A stretch of 64,000 nt of DNA from Pedobacter puniceum (GTDB lineage: Bacteria; Bacteroidota; Bacteroidia; Sphingobacteriales; Sphingobacteriaceae), in contig NZ_WKJI01000001.1 in the NCBI RefSeq assembly GCF_009674685.1, positions 1,054,001-1,118,000 of the forward strand, given 5' to 3'. The translations under genes and the position numbers were made by a program. Positions 63,517 through 64,000 of the stretch are shown piece after piece (position 1 is the stretch's first letter; the number at the start of each line of letters is the position of its first letter). The notes beneath the pieces are model-generated. The model did no database searches and had not been told where the DNA came from. It was given only the letters and a program-made list of their open reading frames with translations.

Positions 63517-63590
63517 TTCCCTTCGGCAGTATGAACTGCATCAGGTTCAAAGGGTATAATCTCAGCCCGCAAACGGGACACCCCTAAAGT
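63517..63590 (-). promoter_or_regulatory. TPP (THI-box) riboswitch of the thiamine operon
   Basis: The minus strand reads GGGGTGTCC near 63587, GCTGAGATTATACCC in the middle, CCTTTGAACCTGATGCAGTT and GAAGGGAA at the end. These are the conserved THI-box core elements. Binding of thiamine pyrophosphate should repress thiS-thiC and the rest of the operon. Confidence 0.95.
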
Positions 63591-63658
63591 TTTGCTAAAA
63601 CTAGGGATTATTTATGAGAATGCAACAAAAATTTAAAATTCTAATTTATTTGGGAGAA

Positions 63659-64000
63659 TTAAACGTCGTTTTTCTCTAACAATTTCAATAAAACAGCAAA
63701 ATCTTTAGGATATGGAGCTTCAAAAGTTCTTTCTTGGCCATTTAGCATGGTAAAAGTAGACTCTTTTGCATGTAAAGCAAATCTTTTCATTATGGGTTGC
63801 TCCTCTTCATCAGTTAAACGGTAACCTCTTTTTATTTTAGATAAAAAAGCTGGTTTGCCACCGTACATTTCATCGCCAGTGATAGATGCTCTTTGGGTAG
63901 CCAAATGTATTCTAATTTGGTGCATTCTACCTGTTATAGGTCTGGCTTCAATAAGTGTATAATGTTTGAAGTATTTTAGAGATTTAAAATAGGTATCAGC
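63659..64000 (-). CDS. RluA-family pseudouridine synthase, C-terminal part (runs off the right edge)
   Basis: The reading frame is open from base 64000 to the stop at 63659 (113 codons). It has the RluA C-terminal signature IEARPITGRMHQIRIHLA, then GDEMYGGKPAFL and RFALHAKESTF. These enzymes isomerise uridine in rRNA or tRNA. The catalytic Asp motif lies outside the window. The 5' end is missing. Confidence 0.9.
   Translation of the reverse strand, partial: ADTYFKSLKYFKHYTLIEARPITGRMHQIRIHLATQRASITGDEMYGGKPAFLSKIKRGYRLTDEEEQPIMKRFALHAKESTFTMLNGQERTFEAPYPKDFAVLLKLLEKNDV

Overview
The window is AT-rich chromosomal DNA from a member of the Bacteroidota, most likely Sphingobacteriaceae (Pedobacter-like). 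The evidence is the Bacteroidota -7 promoter element TAnnTTTG in front of several genes and rnpB, the near absence of Shine-Dalgarno sequences, a MurF-alanine racemase fusion, a long Bacteroidota-type YidC, a TonB receptor with a carboxypeptidase-regulatory-like N-terminus, and many ATGA or TAATG gene junctions. I see no insertion sequence, prophage, CRISPR array or rRNA.

Layout. 1-10,164: core metabolism (ribD, a DMT transporter, a YigZ-type protein, Hsp20, two tandem thioesterases, a GlcD-like oxidase, folB, gcdH). 10,128-13,663: a leftward lysC-lysA-glycosyltransferase operon. 13,836-17,085: a phosphohexomutase, then a SatD/DUF3307 pair preceded by four exactly phased palindromes. 18,107-23,945: a probable metal (I argue copper) acquisition and delivery operon with a Cys-rich exported peptide, TonB receptor, PepSY protein, lipoprotein, SCO protein and cytochrome c lipoprotein. 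23,963-24,352: RNase P RNA. 24,457-33,420: an NtrC-type regulator, a mini-plug protein, lepA, folD, an antitoxin/PIN pair, a DUF502 protein, murF-alr and recX. 33,516-33,982: an exactly duplicated tRNA-Gly/tRNA-Leu pair. 34,064-39,184: a secreted nuclease, pyrG and yidC.

39,529-56,415 is an exopolysaccharide locus. It holds a response regulator, a phosphoglycosyl transferase fused to a degenerate receiver, a half-length TolC-like protein, a Wzc-like co-polymerase, five glycosyltransferases, a Wzy-like polymerase, a 36-residue membrane peptide, two acyltransferases and a Wzx flippase. Embedded in it is a partner-switching module (receiver-PP2C phosphatase, STAS protein, RsbW-like protein). This combination of orphan receivers and a partner switch is the most unusual feature of the window.

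56,412-63,590 is a complete leftward thiamine operon (thiS-thiC-tenI-like-thiD-thiE-thiG-thiH-thiF) under a TPP riboswitch. The window ends inside an RluA-type pseudouridine synthase gene.

All family assignments come from motifs read by eye. No database search was run.
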